DNA from: Heterostelium album PN500
Lineage: Eukaryota > Evosea > Eumycetozoa > Acytosteliales > Acytosteliaceae
Reading direction: 5' to 3'
Assembly: GCF_000004825.1 (NCBI RefSeq)
Contig: NW_008805072.1
Span: 1,432,435 to 1,496,434 of the forward strand
DNA: 64,000 bases
The notes beneath the pieces were generated by a model. It did no database searches. It was not told the origin of the DNA and was given only the letters and a program-made list of their open reading frames with translations. Made by a program: the position numbers and the translations under genes. Positions 13,432 through 26,404 of this stretch are shown one piece after another (the stretch's first letter is position 1; the number at the start of each line of letters is the position of its first letter).

Positions 13432-13588
13432 TCAGCCACTTCTTCTATGGTAAAAGGGAATTGTATACCAACTTTCTCACTGAACCTAGAAGAACTGCAA
13501 TCCCAAGCTCTCTTAAGCATCTCTGCGTGCAGCTCTGGATTATCTTTCTCAGCGGCGAATAGTTTGGAGTAGAAGCGATGCATGATCT
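13432..13588 (-). mobile_element. Internal fragment of TRE-like LINE ORF2 (part B)
   Basis: The reverse complement is nearly identical to about 47958..48114 of the full-length LINE in this window. It begins at AGATCATGCATCGC and ends where homology stops at GTGGCTGA. It continues the fragment at 14874..15186: in the LINE the two are adjacent to within two bases. It has no 3' end and no poly(A). Confidence 0.85.
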
Positions 13589-13831
13589 CACTCCGGGGAC
13601 TCGTACTTCTAAAAAAATGATTTAAACCCCTATCTCACACATTGTTGGCATGTTTTTTATAAAAATAATTGAAAATAAAGCACCTATATTTGGTAATCGT
13701 ACGTAGTTAATTTTGAACCCCCAGCAAGATTCTCATCCTCACTGAAAAACAAAAAAAAATTGGCAGTTGCGTGGCCACCCACAATTTTTTTTTTTAATTT
13801 TTTTTTTTTTTTTTAATTTTTTTTTTTTTTT

Positions 13832-14712
13832 TTAAATTGCCATATCTTGAGCAAACATAGCTTCACTCGACATAAAGTCATCTAATGCTTCTATATAATT
13901 GATATAATCTTCATTTATATCATCTTTATTAATACCACTAATGATAATCGATATAGTTTGTTAGTTTAATCAGATAGATAGTATTCATTAAAATTCCTAT
14001 TTATATTTACCTAATAAGATCAGGTGGTATCAATATCTTTTAAAAACTTTTGATATTGAATCTTTGTCTAACATTCTATTTACTATAGTGCTCTTGATAG
14101 TTGTTGTGTAGTGATATGAGTTTCTGGCATATCTTTAATCTAATTAGATTCTGTAGTTCGTCATCGAATGATCTTTAAAGACATCTCCAATCTCTGATAA
14201 AATCAAATCATTCGATTCAATAACCTTATGTAAATTTACAAGTTCTTCTGCTTGACTAAGATCTATAATATAATATTAGTTAGTATAGCTAAAGAGAATA
14301 GAATTGAATAGATAAAACTAAATACATGTATTAATAACACCAGATGGCAATGATTGTAAATCTTGATCGATTGCATTCGGCATCTTCAGTGCATGGTGTG
14401 GATGTTGTTCGATGTCAAACATCAAGTCGTTCAGCGAGGTGTATGGTTTACCATCTTTGTTGTGGTGAGCAACGAGAGTGTCGATACATCTATATCCAAT
14501 ACCGATGAATCGTCATCTTGATATTAAGTTGTATAGTCACCTGCAAGTATATGATCAGGTACTAAATCATCATCTTCATCAACACTACCATCATTCTGAT
14601 TACTAACTAAACCAAAATCAATATTATTATTATTACTATTACTATTGATGTTTAATATATAATCTAATTCATTTAATACATTATTACAACTACTTCTATC
14701 ATTATCATTCAT
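13832..14712 (-). pseudogene. Decayed gene nested inside a LINE fragment
   Basis: An ATG at 14712 opens a 62-codon frame starting MNDNDRSSCNNVLNELDYIL, rich in Asn and Asp. Downstream, protein-like stretches continue in changing frames: one reads LVAHHNKDGKPYTSLNDLMF, another LSQAEELVNLHKVIESNDLI after an apparent GTATTTAG...TTATAG intron, and the last ends FMSSEAMFAQDMAI then stop at 13832. At least two frame changes are needed and no single splicing scheme joins all pieces. It is therefore best read as a host gene copy that has decayed since it arrived with its 1.28-kb segment. I do not recognise the family. Confidence 0.45.
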
Positions 14713-14873
14713 TTTTGATCATTATTTGATTTCAAAATAGATGTTAATGTGATGAAATTTTTTTTCAAATTTTTTTTCAAATTTTTTTCAAATTTTTTTC
14801 AAATTTTTTTCATTTTTTATTTTTCCAAATTTGTAAAAACTGAAATAAGTGGGGTACGACTTTCTGAAGTGTA

Positions 14874-15186
14874 GTCATCTCGTCGATGTCGGAAGTAACG
14901 GATTTATTACTTCTGTACAGCCCAGGTATGGATGAGTCTTTCTTGGATTGAGCAAGTTTGGCAGTGAGCATTTTAGATGGAACTTCACCATGGAGTTGCT
15001 GGTTCATCTTGCGTATGGAGTCACGAAAAGAATGTTCTTCAGATTGAAGTAACAGTAGATCGCTGCTGGCTTTGGCTCTGATGTTAGATGATAGTTCGGT
15101 GGAGCTAATGGTATTGATCAAACTCTTAATCATCTTCCTCTTGGCCATGCTACGCAGCCGCTGGTATTTTTTATAGACGTTGACTA
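14874..15186 (-). mobile_element. Internal fragment of TRE-like LINE ORF2 (part A)
   Basis: 313 bp on the minus strand match 47643..47955 of the full-length LINE at roughly 97 percent. The encoded VNVYKKYQRLRSMAKRKMIK stretch lies between the endonuclease and RT domains. Both ends are internal to the element, so this is not an ordinary 5'-truncated insertion. Part B continues it 1,285 bp further on. Confidence 0.9.
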
Positions 15187-15838
15187 CCAATGTTCCATTT
15201 GAGATTTAAGTACTGTTTTTATGTTAACATGTTGAGATGTTCATTAATATTGAAATAATCATTCTATTGATAATAATTTTAACTGAACAATATTTGATTT
15301 TAATCTTAAAGTCTTATGATTATTTATAATATTACATCTTTCCAACAATCTTTAAATAATATAGTACTACATACTCATTGTTTGCAACTCTGCTATATAA
15401 ACTAGCATATGCATACAACAATACAAGCGTTCATTCAATCTAATAATCTTAATCTGACTAAATTTAATATTATTTGATCATATTTTTGAACAGACTTTCT
15501 ATCCTATTATTATCGAGTCTTTGCTATAGATTATATTTTCAATGAGTTATCACAATGCTGATTAATAAATTTATGTTGTGAAAAATATGAATAGTTTAGA
15601 AATGATTAAACCTAAAAAAAAAAACAAAAAAAGATAATAAAAAAGAATATATTATTATTATATTATGCTGTAGCATGTTTATTTAAATATATTTGTTGTT
15701 ATTTGATTGATTTAAAGTTAACTTGTAGGTGTTTTATTTGTTGTTGATGATATCAAAAAAACTATTGAATTGTTTGCTGTTAAAAAACAATTTGTTTTTT
15801 TAAAAAATAAAATAAACTCAACAAACATTATTATAGAG
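15187..15838. other. Spacer upstream of the chaperonin gene
   Basis: AT-rich sequence with A runs near 15614 and no gene or RNA that I can see. It should hold the promoter of the plus-strand chaperonin gene. Confidence 0.5.
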
Positions 15839-16811
15839 ATGGATGATATAGTTATAGATATCAAAAACGACAATGTGATTGAGACAGCACTATTAACATT
15901 ATCATCTTTTATTAAAGGATCATTCGGACCATCCGGTGTATACCAAATGGTACTAAGTGATTCTTCAACTGTTGTTGTTACAAACAAAACATCTGAGATT
16001 CTAAAGGTATGAAGATCATCTACTCTACTGTAGATAACATGGCAATATGTGATTGACGTTACTAATGTAATTGTAAAACAAAGTATATTAAAATAGATCA
16101 TCCAGTCACTGATATTGTAAAGCGTACTGTAAATACACTGGAATACGTTGCTCACGATGGTACCACACAGTTTGTCATTCTCATGGAACAACTATTCTCA
16201 CAATCACAGACAATAATAAGACAGCGTGCGTTACACCCGATATCGATTGTCTATTCTTTGCAGCGGCTACTTAATCAGATCGATACTTGGTTGGAAAGAT
16301 CTAAGATCAGTGTTTTAGTTGATGAACAACTAGCGGAACTCAATGATCGTTTAGCCAATACAAAAGAAATCATGTCGTTACGAATCGATATCAAACCATC
16401 GATACTTCAAGATACTATATTGACATCTATCAAAAGTAAACTAAAAGATTCCGATCAATCTAGAGATATTGCTGATGTTGCAACTAGACTTTTATTGAAA
16501 ATGTATAACAATCAAACCGTTCAACAATTGAAAGATAGACGTATCTCTTTCCAAGATCAAATCATTATACTACCTTTAATATCCAATACTTTAAAATCAA
16601 CGTTTATAATCAATACATTCTTACTTGAAACAAACGTAACTATCTTTCAACAATATATATTAGAACAATTTGTTTAAAATTTATATTCTTATCATTCAAA
16701 ATATTTTAGAATAGTCAATGTTTAGATAATATAAAGAACAGAGTTAATAATAAGAAGATATCTATTATCATTATCAATGAATGTTTGGAGTTAATAAAGA
16801 AGAAGAATAAT

Positions 16812-16900
<89 letters not shown>

Positions 16901-18128
16901 AGATAAAGGTGATGCAACAAAGTTATCATTCAATTCATCTAGTCAATTATCAACAATGTTGGAAAAAGAAAAACAATTGGTTATCAATAAGATAAAGATA
17001 TTGAAAGAGATGGAAGTAGATGTAATTCTATCAACTTCAGATATTGATAGCGAGGTAATGAATATTCTGGTTAAAGACTATGGTTTGATAGTATTCAGTA
17101 ACATCAATAAACAAACATCATCGGTGGTCTGTAAATCACTTGGTATACAATTCATCAATTCAATTACAACACTACCACATCAAATCAATCAATCTAGTAA
17201 ATTCATCGGACATGTACAATCAATTTCTATATCAAAATATCAAGATAACACAACAAATACAAGTTATAATCAAAATAATATAAATAGATTAATAGAGTTT
17301 ACAATGATGACAACTGATAAAAATGATAGTGATAATCATCAACAACAACAACAACAATTACCTATAATGGCAACAGCAATTATTGTATCATCTTCAATAT
17401 ACAATGTAAAACATAGAGTTGGTTCATTCATTAGTGGAATGGGTGTTGGAAAGTGCTGCTTTGAAGATCTCTATGTTCTACCGGGTGCTGCCACAGTCGA
17501 ACTCGATCTTATTAGAGAACTTCAATTACAACTAAAACAACAGCAACAACAACAACAAAAACACAAACAACAATATGATATCAATGATTTCGCAGTCTAT
17601 CAGATATTCTCAAATACTCTAGAGTCAATTGCCAGTGCATTGCTTTACAATGCATCACTTTCACATGTCGATGTACTTCATCGATTTCATACAAACTACC
17701 AATTATTTAAGGATCATGGACTGAATCTAAATCAAGAGAGTGAACAAGACAACGATCACAACAGTTCTATCGATTCGGTTCGATGCTTCCTAATTGCAAA
17801 GGATCATGGAATCTATGATGGCTATAGATGTAAGAAGTTGTTATTCAAGTATGCAATCGATACTGTTTGTCTACTGTTAAAGATAGATCAAGTGATATAT
17901 CCAAAGAAAAACAATCATAAAACACCAACACCTCCAACAACCACTAAAAAACAATCAAAAACAACAACAACAAATAACTATATTGAATTTAAACCAACAT
18001 CATTCAAATCAGCCAACACGGAGAGTAAGGAAAAAGAGATTCTACGCAAGAAGAACGAGATATTCTACTCTAAAGAAGAAACTGAAAAGAGAAATAAGAT
18101 AAATAACAACATAAATAATAGTTATTAA
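15839..18128 (+). CDS. Divergent group II chaperonin (CCT/BBS-chaperonin-like), 712 aa
   Basis: Three exons: 15839..16006, 16084..16635 and 16710..18128, both introns phase 0. Joining them restores the chaperonin order: KGSFGPSGVYQMV, then SEILKYIKIDHPVTDIVKRT with the DGTTQFVILMEQLF block (CCTs: HPxxKxL...DGTTxxVxLxxxLL). An apical-like region follows (VDVILSTSDIDSEVMNILVK), then YVLPGAATVELDLIREL (CCT: vvPGGGAvE), and a C-terminal YAIDTVCLLLKIDQVI block (CCT: A.d.v..iL.iD.ii). The usual second GDGTT and GGG ATPase motifs are altered, so ATP hydrolysis is doubtful. That pattern and the Q30 insert in the apical region resemble the BBS6/10/12 type more than a core CCT subunit. The ATG at 15839 is favoured over one 69 bp upstream because conserved sequence starts just after it. 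Confidence 0.72.
16812..16901 (+). repeat. Poly-Gln (CAA/CAG)30 tract
   Basis: Thirty in-frame glutamine codons, mostly alternating CAA and CAG, sit inside the chaperonin-like gene. The tract is probably polymorphic in length. Confidence 0.95.
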
Positions 18129-18384
18129 AATAGATAGAAAGCAATAATCAATCAAAATTGTTTTCTTTTCTTTTCTTTTCTTTTTTGGTTTATCTACAAT
18201 TAAATATTGGTTTTATAGTTATTATTATTATTATTGTTAATATAATTTAATGTAATCTAGTTGGTTTTGTTGATTATTTGGTTCTAAAAGCTAGTTGTGT
18301 AAATTTTGTTGTTCTAATAAGTTATTGTTAAAATCATGATTTTATCTAGTTTCGAAACTATATAAGATTACCCGATCTATCTAC

Positions 18385-19322
18385 TTATTGTATAACAATC
18401 ATCCATCCAATAAATACATAAAAGAGTGCAACCGGATAGGTGGCCAATCCTTTTCTTGATAATGGTACAGATGATGCTAAAAATCCATATGATGCTAATT
18501 ATTAATAAGAAAGAGAAGAGAATAGGTTAGAGTCATTGTTTGTCTTCACTAACTATATTTATAAATGATGATAACTCACCAAAGATTGACCAAGCAAGAC
18601 AAATCAATACGATTGGTAACTTAATTGCAATGTGTAAACCACTAAAGAATGCAGTTGGTATCCAAATAACAAAGGTTGCAATCGTCAGTGGGAATACACA
18701 ATATCCTAAAACACAAACACTTTGAAACAATGATCTAGATAGATAATTTTGGTAATAAGGAATGTTTGTTAATTCTTCATTGTCCTAATTATGATTATTA
18801 TTATTATTATTATTGTTTCTTTTTCCTTCGAATTCATTTGCTAAACCTACAAATTTCCACCTAAAACTTGAGCGTTGAGTGTTACAAGACCGGCACCAAC
18901 CCAAACTACAACAAATACCAATGCGAATACCAATGCCTTTTGGTTATCTGGTGCTGACGTACTTAACATACTGCAATATATCGATAGATAAGTTATATTT
19001 TATTAATATCTATAGATTCTTTAACTTTATCAATCGATATCTAAATGAATTGAATTACATACATTGCCATCAATAAACATAAAAGTAAAGGTCCCCATAA
19101 ATCCCAATCTCTTAAAACAGCGATAGCGTTACCACGTGGTATAATAACATGATACAATTTAAATCCTACTGTTTTAATATCTCTTAACTAAATAGATAAT
19201 ATAATATAATATAAATAAATATATCAATGTTCCAAAGCATATAGATATTAAACACATACTATAGTAACATATACTGGTTCGTCCAGTGTATTCATTGACA
19301 TTTGTTGATGTTGTTGATCCAT
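18385..19322 (-). CDS. yipf6: YIPF6-like YIP1-family Golgi membrane protein, 190 aa
   Basis: Five short exons: 19322..19260, 19187..19063, 18970..18851, 18734..18580 and 18494..18385. Introns are GTATGT, GTATGT, GTAGGT and GTGAGT types, with phases 0, 2, 2 and 1. The protein opens with a short Gln-rich cytosolic tail. It then has the hallmark YIPF6 block: KLYHVIIPRGNAIAVLRDWD followed by LWGPLLLCLLMAM. Five hydrophobic segments follow, including FFQ-type QSVCVLGYCVFPL and the final YPVALFYVFIGWMIVIQ. YIP1-domain proteins are five-pass membrane proteins of the ER-Golgi system that bind Rab GTPases. Length is a little under the animal form because the N-tail is short. Identification rests on the LRDWDLWGP and VLGYC motifs. 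Confidence 0.9.
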
Positions 19323-20225
19323 TTTTATGATATTCTATTTCTTTCGCAAATCAACCACTATCTATCTATCTGTATATACTCAACAACTTTTAATTATCTA
19401 TTTCTATTTTTTTATATTACTACTAAATATATATAAATAAACTTTATTAAAGTAGTAGTAGACCAAAATTTTATTAAAACAAACAAATAATATTAAAAAT
19501 TGAATTATTTTGAATTTTTTTTTGTTATCAAAAATGAACCACCACACTTAACACCTCAACACTTTTTTTTTTTTGTTATTCACGAATGAAAAGTGTGAAT
19601 GCAAAAGATAAACAATACACCATTAGAATATCATCATATAATAAATATATATGTATATGAAGTTCATATTCACCTCTTCGAAAAACAATTATCAAATTTT
19701 CATTTCACCACACTTACTATCATTTTATTTATTATTGCACATCAAGCTGAACAATATGTATGTTGTGGAGATGAAATGGGAGAGTGGTATAGTGATGTCT
19801 ACCATTGATTATTATTCGCACCGAAATATTGAAGAGTGTGCGATATGAGATATTAGGATAGGCAGATATGTTATGTAGTTTCAAGTTTTAAATGAATTTG
19901 GCAATGAACTCTCATTCTAAACGAACAACCTATCTGATTTTATTTTTGTGGAATTAATTTAAATAAAATAAAAGATCCAAACTATTTAATTTTTTTATAT
20001 TTATATTTATATCCCATTCCTATCAAATCTACCAAAACGATTCTATCTATATTTGTCTTACCACCAAATAAATAATTAGTTTTTTTTTTTTTATATTTGT
20101 CAGATTATTTATAATATTGATGTTGTTGGTTGTATTATTTATTATATAATAAATATATTATTCTATTTATTTATATTGGAAAAATAAAAAAATCTATTTT
20201 TTAAATTTAATTTTCTTTTTTTTTT
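19323..20225. other. Divergent spacer
   Basis: This lies between the YIPF6-like gene (-) and the ABCG gene (+). It is AT-rich with T tracts just before the ABCG start. One 69-codon frame near 19599 is AT-driven and I do not call it. Confidence 0.5.
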
Positions 20226-23200
20226 ATGGTAAAAGATAATAAATTAATAAACAAAGGACGTGGATTATCAGAGTCTACAAATGGATTATTCAGAAGAACT
20301 CTGACTGGAAGTGGTGGATTTTCAACGACTGGGAATGGTAGTGGCGGTACTAGTGGTGATCAAATAGAAATAAATACACCTGGTAGTTTAAGAAGAAATA
20401 GTATAGATGAGAGAATACATCTAAATCAGAATCATCAGGTGAAATCCGATGATCTCAAGAATCGTGGTGGTGATGATCAAGATGATCCAGATGATCTACC
20501 GATCACTGGACATCAACATCATTTTCCAATTCCAGAGACTGAGACTATCGGTGAGAAACAACAGTTCACCAATGAGATTGTCTATCTCAAACACCTGACA
20601 ATGCCAGACAAGACAGGAATGTATGTCTATGCACACCATCTCTCCTACTGTGTCAAAGACTTGGACAACAAAAAACTGGATAATCTGATTGTCAACGATG
20701 TATCGTTCTATCTGCGTCCGAAAGAAATGACATTAATTCTTGGTTCGCCCGGCAGTGGAAAATCCACCCTCCTGAAAATGTTGGCTGGGCACACCAAAAC
20801 ACATCGCCAAACTGGAACACTGTTGTTCAATGGACATCCGATGAATCCGCTTAATCACCATCGTGATATTGCCTATGTGCCACAGGACGACATTCATCAG
20901 CCACTTCTCACTGTGAAAGAAACACTGAGATTTGCTCTGGACTGCCAAGCGCGAGAAGGTGTCACCAATCAAGAGAAAGACTATCGTGTCGATCATATGA
21001 TGCAAACTCTTGGACTGTGGGAACAGCGCGATACTCTCATTGGAAATGAGTTTGTCCGTGGTATCAGTGGTGGGCAGAAGAAACGTGTTACCATTGGTGT
21101 CACCATTATCAAAGGTAGCAATTTGCTGTTGATCGACGAACCTACCAACGGACTCGATAGTACCACATCACTGGACGTAATCGGAAGCATTAGAAAGGTA
21201 GTAACTCATACTTTCTCGCCTGCTCTTGTCACTCTCTTGCAACCCAGTGCTCAAATAACATCGTTGTTTGACAATTTAATAGTTTTATCACAAGGACAGA
21301 TTGTTTATTTCGGTCCAATGTCAAATGCACTCAGCTACTTTGAGGAATTGGGTTTCACTTGTCCCAAACATTTCAATCCATCTGAATTCTTTCGTATGTA
21401 ACAACTTATAGTATTATTAATTTTAATCAAAAACTAATATTTTAAATATTTTATAGAGGAGATAGTTGACGATCCATTAAAATATTCATTTTTACATCCT
21501 CCAAAATGTCAAACAACTGAAGATTTTGCAAATGCATATAGACAATCGAAAAGTAAGTAAACATTTATTTTATAACAAACTTTTAATAATTGATAAATTT
21601 GTTAACAATTTGTTTTACCTTAATTTATAAAGTTTATAGAGATTTGAGGGAGAAAATGGATAGCAATTCTTCTGGTATTATTTCCGATTCTCCAGTTGGT
21701 GAATTGAAAGATAATTCAAAGCTACCACCCTATACACTACCAATGACAAAACAAATTGAATATTGTACAAAAAGAGGATATAAACTTACCTATAGGAATT
21801 TCGGTGCACTCGTTACGAGATTTTTTAGAGGAATTCTGATGGGATTGATTTTGGGAACTCTTTATTTAAGAATGGATCACAACCAAGGTGGTGGAAATTC
21901 TAGATTCGGTTTATTATACTTTAGTATGACCTATATCATTGTTGGTGCTTTTGGTGCATTGTGTAATTTTTATTCTCAAAAAGTTTTATTCTATATTCAA
22001 AGAAGGGTAATAATTTTTATGATTTACAATCTTTTACTTTACTAATATAAACTATTTATTTAGCAACGGTATTATAGTACAGCTCCATTCTTGATAAGTA
22101 CAACTATTTGTGAAATTCCAGGATCATTATTGGAGATTTTCATTCTAATGACACTTATACATTGGATGTGTAATTTACGACCAACCGTTGATAGATATCT
22201 CTTTACCATATTGATGCTTCTTTTGTATGTATTACTTTTTCACAAATATAAAAACAATTCTCAATAATATCATTTTTTAAAGATTGGATACAATGAATAA
22301 CGGTGCATTGAAATTTATATGTAGCTTTTCAAGCAGTCAAGAGATGGCAGCTATTCATGGATCTATTATTTTGGGTTTGTTTTTGTTGGTGGCAGGATAC
22401 ATGGTGCCAGAACCAACTATCAGAGGTTGGTGGATTTGGCTGTATTATTTATCGCCCTACAATTGGATGTATCAGGGAATGATAATCAATGAATTCGCTG
22501 GGCAGGCATATCACTGCAGCCCCAATGAAATGGTTCCACCGCTTGGCTATCCATTGTTGAATGTAACTTTTGACCAAGGTGGCTATGGGGGTGTACAATC
22601 GTGTGCCAAAACTCAGGGTGAACAGTTTCTTCATCAATTCGGTATGAGAACCAACGATAGTTTCAGAGTGGTCTGTTTAATTATTGTGATTGGATATTGT
22701 GTTGTATTCAACATTGCCGCTTACTTTGGACTTCGTTATTTCAAACCGGAATCCAAACCAAAGTCAATGTTAGTCAAACCAAAAAGTTCAAGGAAATCCA
22801 AACATCAAAATCCAACGACCAACGATCAAAATGTTTCTCAGTCGATTGAAATGGGACTATTGGATCCAAGTGCGTCATCGATGACAAACAACCACGGAAT
22901 AGATAATAATAACTATATGAAAAATGGTTGCGAATTACATTTTATGAATTTGACCTATGAAGTGGACTACAAAAACAAGACAACCAAACAGAAATCTAGA
23001 TTGAGATTACTCGATAATGTCGAAGGATATGCTAAGCCTGGAAGTATGTTGGCAATAATGGGTCCCTCAGGTGCTGGTAAATCAACGCTTCTCGATATAT
23101 TGTCTGATCGCAAATCCATTGGTTACGTCACAGGAACCATCCTCATTGATGGAAAAGAGAGAACCAAAGACTTCGTAAGGTATGCATCCTATGTTGAACA

Positions 23201-24752
23201 ACAGGATATTCTACCTCCAACACAAACCGTTGGTGAAGCCATTCTTTTCAGTGCAAGGTGTCGTCTTTCCAAAAAACATTTTGACAAAGAGAGATTGCAT
23301 AATTACTATGAGCAGATTCTCGATGTTTTAAATCTTAGAAAGATACAACACAATAAGATTGGAATAGTTGGAAATGGTATATCGCTGTCACAGAGAAAGA
23401 GAGTCAGTATTGGAATTGAACTGGCAAGCAATCCAAAGTTGTTGTTTATTGACGAACCTACCACTGGACTGGACTCTGGATCAGCTCACAAAGTAATGGA
23501 GGTAATCAGCAAGATCGCAAAAACAATGAATAGAACTGTGATATGTACAATCCATCAGCCATCGGCTGCTATCTTTGAACAGTTTGACCAACTTCTTCTT
23601 CTTTGTCACGGAAAGGTCATGTATTTCGGTCCACTTGGAAATCAATCAGAGATTGTTCTCAGCTACTATGCTCAACAAGGTAGAGTTATGAAACCACATC
23701 ACAATCCAGCCGATTTCCTATTGGAAATGCCTGAGGAATGTAATGAAGAGTCTGTCCAAACCTTCAAACTATCACACCACTATCAGATTTGTCAGGAAGA
23801 ATTGAACAGAGTGATGCAAAATCAAAATATTCTCGGCTCACAAGAAAGAGATGTCGGTGACAACGATCGAAATTCATGGATTGAAGAATTTAAGATTCTA
23901 ATGCGACGTGCATGGGACAATAGAGTTCGTCGTCCTAAAATCTATGTTTCCAATTGGACTAGATCGATCGTCGTATCTTTTGTTTTGGGAACTTTGTTTT
24001 TCAGATTGAAAGCAGAGTCTATGGATGCGAGAAACAGGATATCTCTGATGTTCTTCTCGCTGGTGTTCTTTGGAATGTCATCGGTCAGCACCATTCCAAC
24101 CACTTGCATGGACCGTGCAGTATTCTATCGCGAGCAGGCATCTGGATTCTACCGAGAGACCACCTACTTCCTCTCTCACATCGTGTCGAACTACCCGTTC
24201 ATCTTTGTCATTGTATTACTCTATTCTGTGCCACTCTATTTCCTGGTGCAACTGGACACCGATCCATTTTCGAAATTCTTTTTCTTTATATTCATTCTCT
24301 ATATGGCGAGCGTTCAGTTCGACGCCATTGCATTCCTCTGCAGTTTGGTTCTTCCTAACGACGTGGTAGCGAGTTCCGTTTGTGGATTGGTCTTCTCGTT
24401 GTCGTCGTTGTTTGCCGGCTTTATGATTTCGAGAAACAACATGCCCACTGGCTGGCGATGGATGAACGACGTCTCCATCTTTAAGTATCCGATAGAGTCG
24501 GTGTCGGTCAATGAATTCGCTGGTAAACATTACTCTTGTCCGGATAATCGTGGTGCCGTTCCCATTCATGTCGCCGACAACCAAACCAGATATTTCTGTC
24601 CAATCACTGACGGTGAACAATTTGTACTGCATAGTTATTCATTCAAAATTCAAGATCGATATTCCAACATTGCCATTATGTTTGCATATCTCTTTGCATT
24701 TTATATTCTATCATTTATTGCACTAAAGAAAATTAAGTGGCAGAAAAGATAA
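20226..24752 (+). CDS. Full-length ABCG (PDR-type) ABC transporter, about 1422 aa
   Basis: Five exons: 20226..21393, 21457..21552, 21633..22006, 22064..22224 and 22283..24752. The order is NBD-TMD-NBD-TMD, reverse topology, as in dictyostelid and fungal PDR transporters. NBD1 has Walker A GSPGSGKSTLLK, signature VRGISGGQKKRVTIG and Walker B LLLIDEPTNGLDS. NBD2 has Walker A GPSGAGKSTLLD and Walker B LLFIDEPTTGLDS, but its signature reads GISLSQRKRVSIG, lacking the GG of the canonical motif. Each TMD has about six membrane segments, with a Cys-containing extracellular loop before the last one of each half. Such pumps export lipids and drugs across the plasma membrane or vesicles; the substrate is unknown. 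The N-terminus is a 100-residue disordered, Asp-rich tail. The first ATG after a T tract was taken as the start. Confidence 0.95.
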
Positions 24753-25420
24753 AAAAAAAAAATTGGCAATCATAAATTAACTAACTAACTTATTCATCTC
24801 CCCCAAAAAAAAAAAAAAACAATCAACCTTTAATATTATAATATTATTAGATCAATTTTATTAACAAACTAAATTATTTATAAATAAAATAAACAAAGTA
24901 CTACTTAATTAATCATATGATTTATTTTATTAAAACATTTGAAATTGCAAAAATAAAAAATAAAAAATAGGATAAAGAGTTGACTATGATTTATCTTTGA
25001 GTGGGTTATGTTGAACACATTGAAATTGGGTTATGGAAGTGGGTTTTTTTTACATTTGAAATTTGAATTAAAAGAAATAAAATAAAAAAATGAAAATGTG
25101 AAAAAAAAATAGATTTTTTTCAAGTGAAAAAAAAAAAAAAAGCTCACTTCAAAGCCACCAAACTAACACTGATTGATGATAACATTTTTGTTGATCATAT
25201 TAATATCATTAACATCAGACCACCGCTTGTAATAATTGTATTATATATATATTTAATTTTTTTCATAAAAAACAAAAACAAAACAATTGTCAAAAAGACT
25301 TTAATATAGATTTAGATAGGTTGAATAAATAGTAATAATTAATCAATCCAGTCAAGTCAATTTTGTAATTAGTAATATCACACCACAACACAGAACAACA
25401 ACAACATTTAAAGATAAATC
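24753..25420. other. Spacer, AT-rich
   Basis: This is the 3' flank of the ABC transporter and the 5' flank of arcB. It holds A tracts and several AATAAA sequences. I see no gene. Confidence 0.5.
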
Positions 25421-26404
25421 ATGATTTTATTAGAAACAAGCAATCGTATTCTCTTTGACGAAGTATTCAACTTCAATGGTGAGAAGAGAATCTACAATAT
25501 TTTCGCAGACTTTGATGGTGTCAAGTTCCACACTCACACCTCTGAGGACAAGCAACAACTCTTTGTCTCTATTCAATTCAAGGGTGCTGCTGATCTCTTG
25601 AAGAACGGTGGTCAAACCTATCTCAAGGCCGTCTACGGTCCATTATTACAAGCCAAGCCAGAGCCAGGTTATGATATTACCCTCATCATTGATGTCAACG
25701 CTCCAAACAAAGGTAAAATCAATCACACGATCGATAATATATTATAACAACAATTATTTTATAATTAACTCTTTTTATTATTTTTTTCTATTAACTTTTT
25801 TTTTTTTTTTCAACTTAAAACAGAGGAACTCGCACATAAAGTCAGTCAATTGAAGAGAAATCTTATGGCAGCACCATTTTTGATGGTATTCGACGCTATT
25901 GAATCAAAGAAAGCAACACCAGAGATTATTTCTATCGACTATCGTAGTGACGAGTCATTCTATATCAAAACACAAGGTGACAATGTAACAGTTATCTTTG
26001 ATATCATCTTCAAGGACTCTGACGATATCGTTTTGTCCAAGATTTTCTTACAGGCATTCGTCGACGTCAGAAAGACATTGAATAACGTACCATCGGTTTC
26101 ATTCTCACAGAAGGACCCACCCTTAGAGTTGAAGGGTGTCCGTGGTGTCCGTGCCGGTGTCAACCACGGATTCGTCTCGATCAACTTGTTCCCAGGTCAC
26201 ATCAAGAAGGCTCAAGAGACTGCCGACCTCATCCAAACATTCAGAGATTACCTCCACTACCACATCAAGTGCGCCAAGGGTTACATGCACACCTCCATGA
26301 GAAACCGTGTCGATGGTCTCCTCCAAGTTCTCAACCGTGCCAAGCCAGAGCCAGTCAACACCGTCAAGCGTACATTCAAAGGAAAGTTCTTCAAGCAATC
26401 ATAA
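25421..26404 (+). CDS. arcB: Arp2/3 complex 34-kDa subunit (ARPC2), 290 aa
   Basis: Exons 25421..25712 and 25824..26404, phase 1. The protein begins MILLETSNRILFDE and contains FADFDGVKFHTH, KAVYGPLLQAKPEPGYDITL, the block SFSQKDPPLELKGVRG (human: LFSHREPPLELKD), and FRDYLHYHIKCAKGYMHTSM near the C-terminus. Length, about 290 residues, matches the family. ARPC2 and ARPC4 form the core scaffold of the Arp2/3 complex, contact the mother filament and nucleate branched actin at the leading edge and phagocytic cups. Codon use in exon 2 is moderately C-biased, less than actin but more than the other genes here, which fits an abundant protein. Symbol follows D. discoideum usage as I recall it. Confidence 0.97.

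Noticed and set aside
15718-16191. 157-codon minus-strand frame across the first chaperonin exon and intron
   Set aside because: It is hydrophobic only because it is the antisense of AT-rich coding plus intron sequence. The plus strand carries clear chaperonin motifs and valid splice sites here.
16812-16901. CAACAG repeat as a possible CRISPR-like or satellite array
   Set aside because: It is an in-frame poly-Gln codon run without spacers.
22449-22637. Antisense frames in the ABC transporter
   Set aside because: They lie opposite clear transmembrane and ATPase coding sequence.
25124-25309. 61-codon frame upstream of arcB
   Set aside because: Lys/Ile/Phe-only composition from A and T runs, with no splice partner or ordered sequence.
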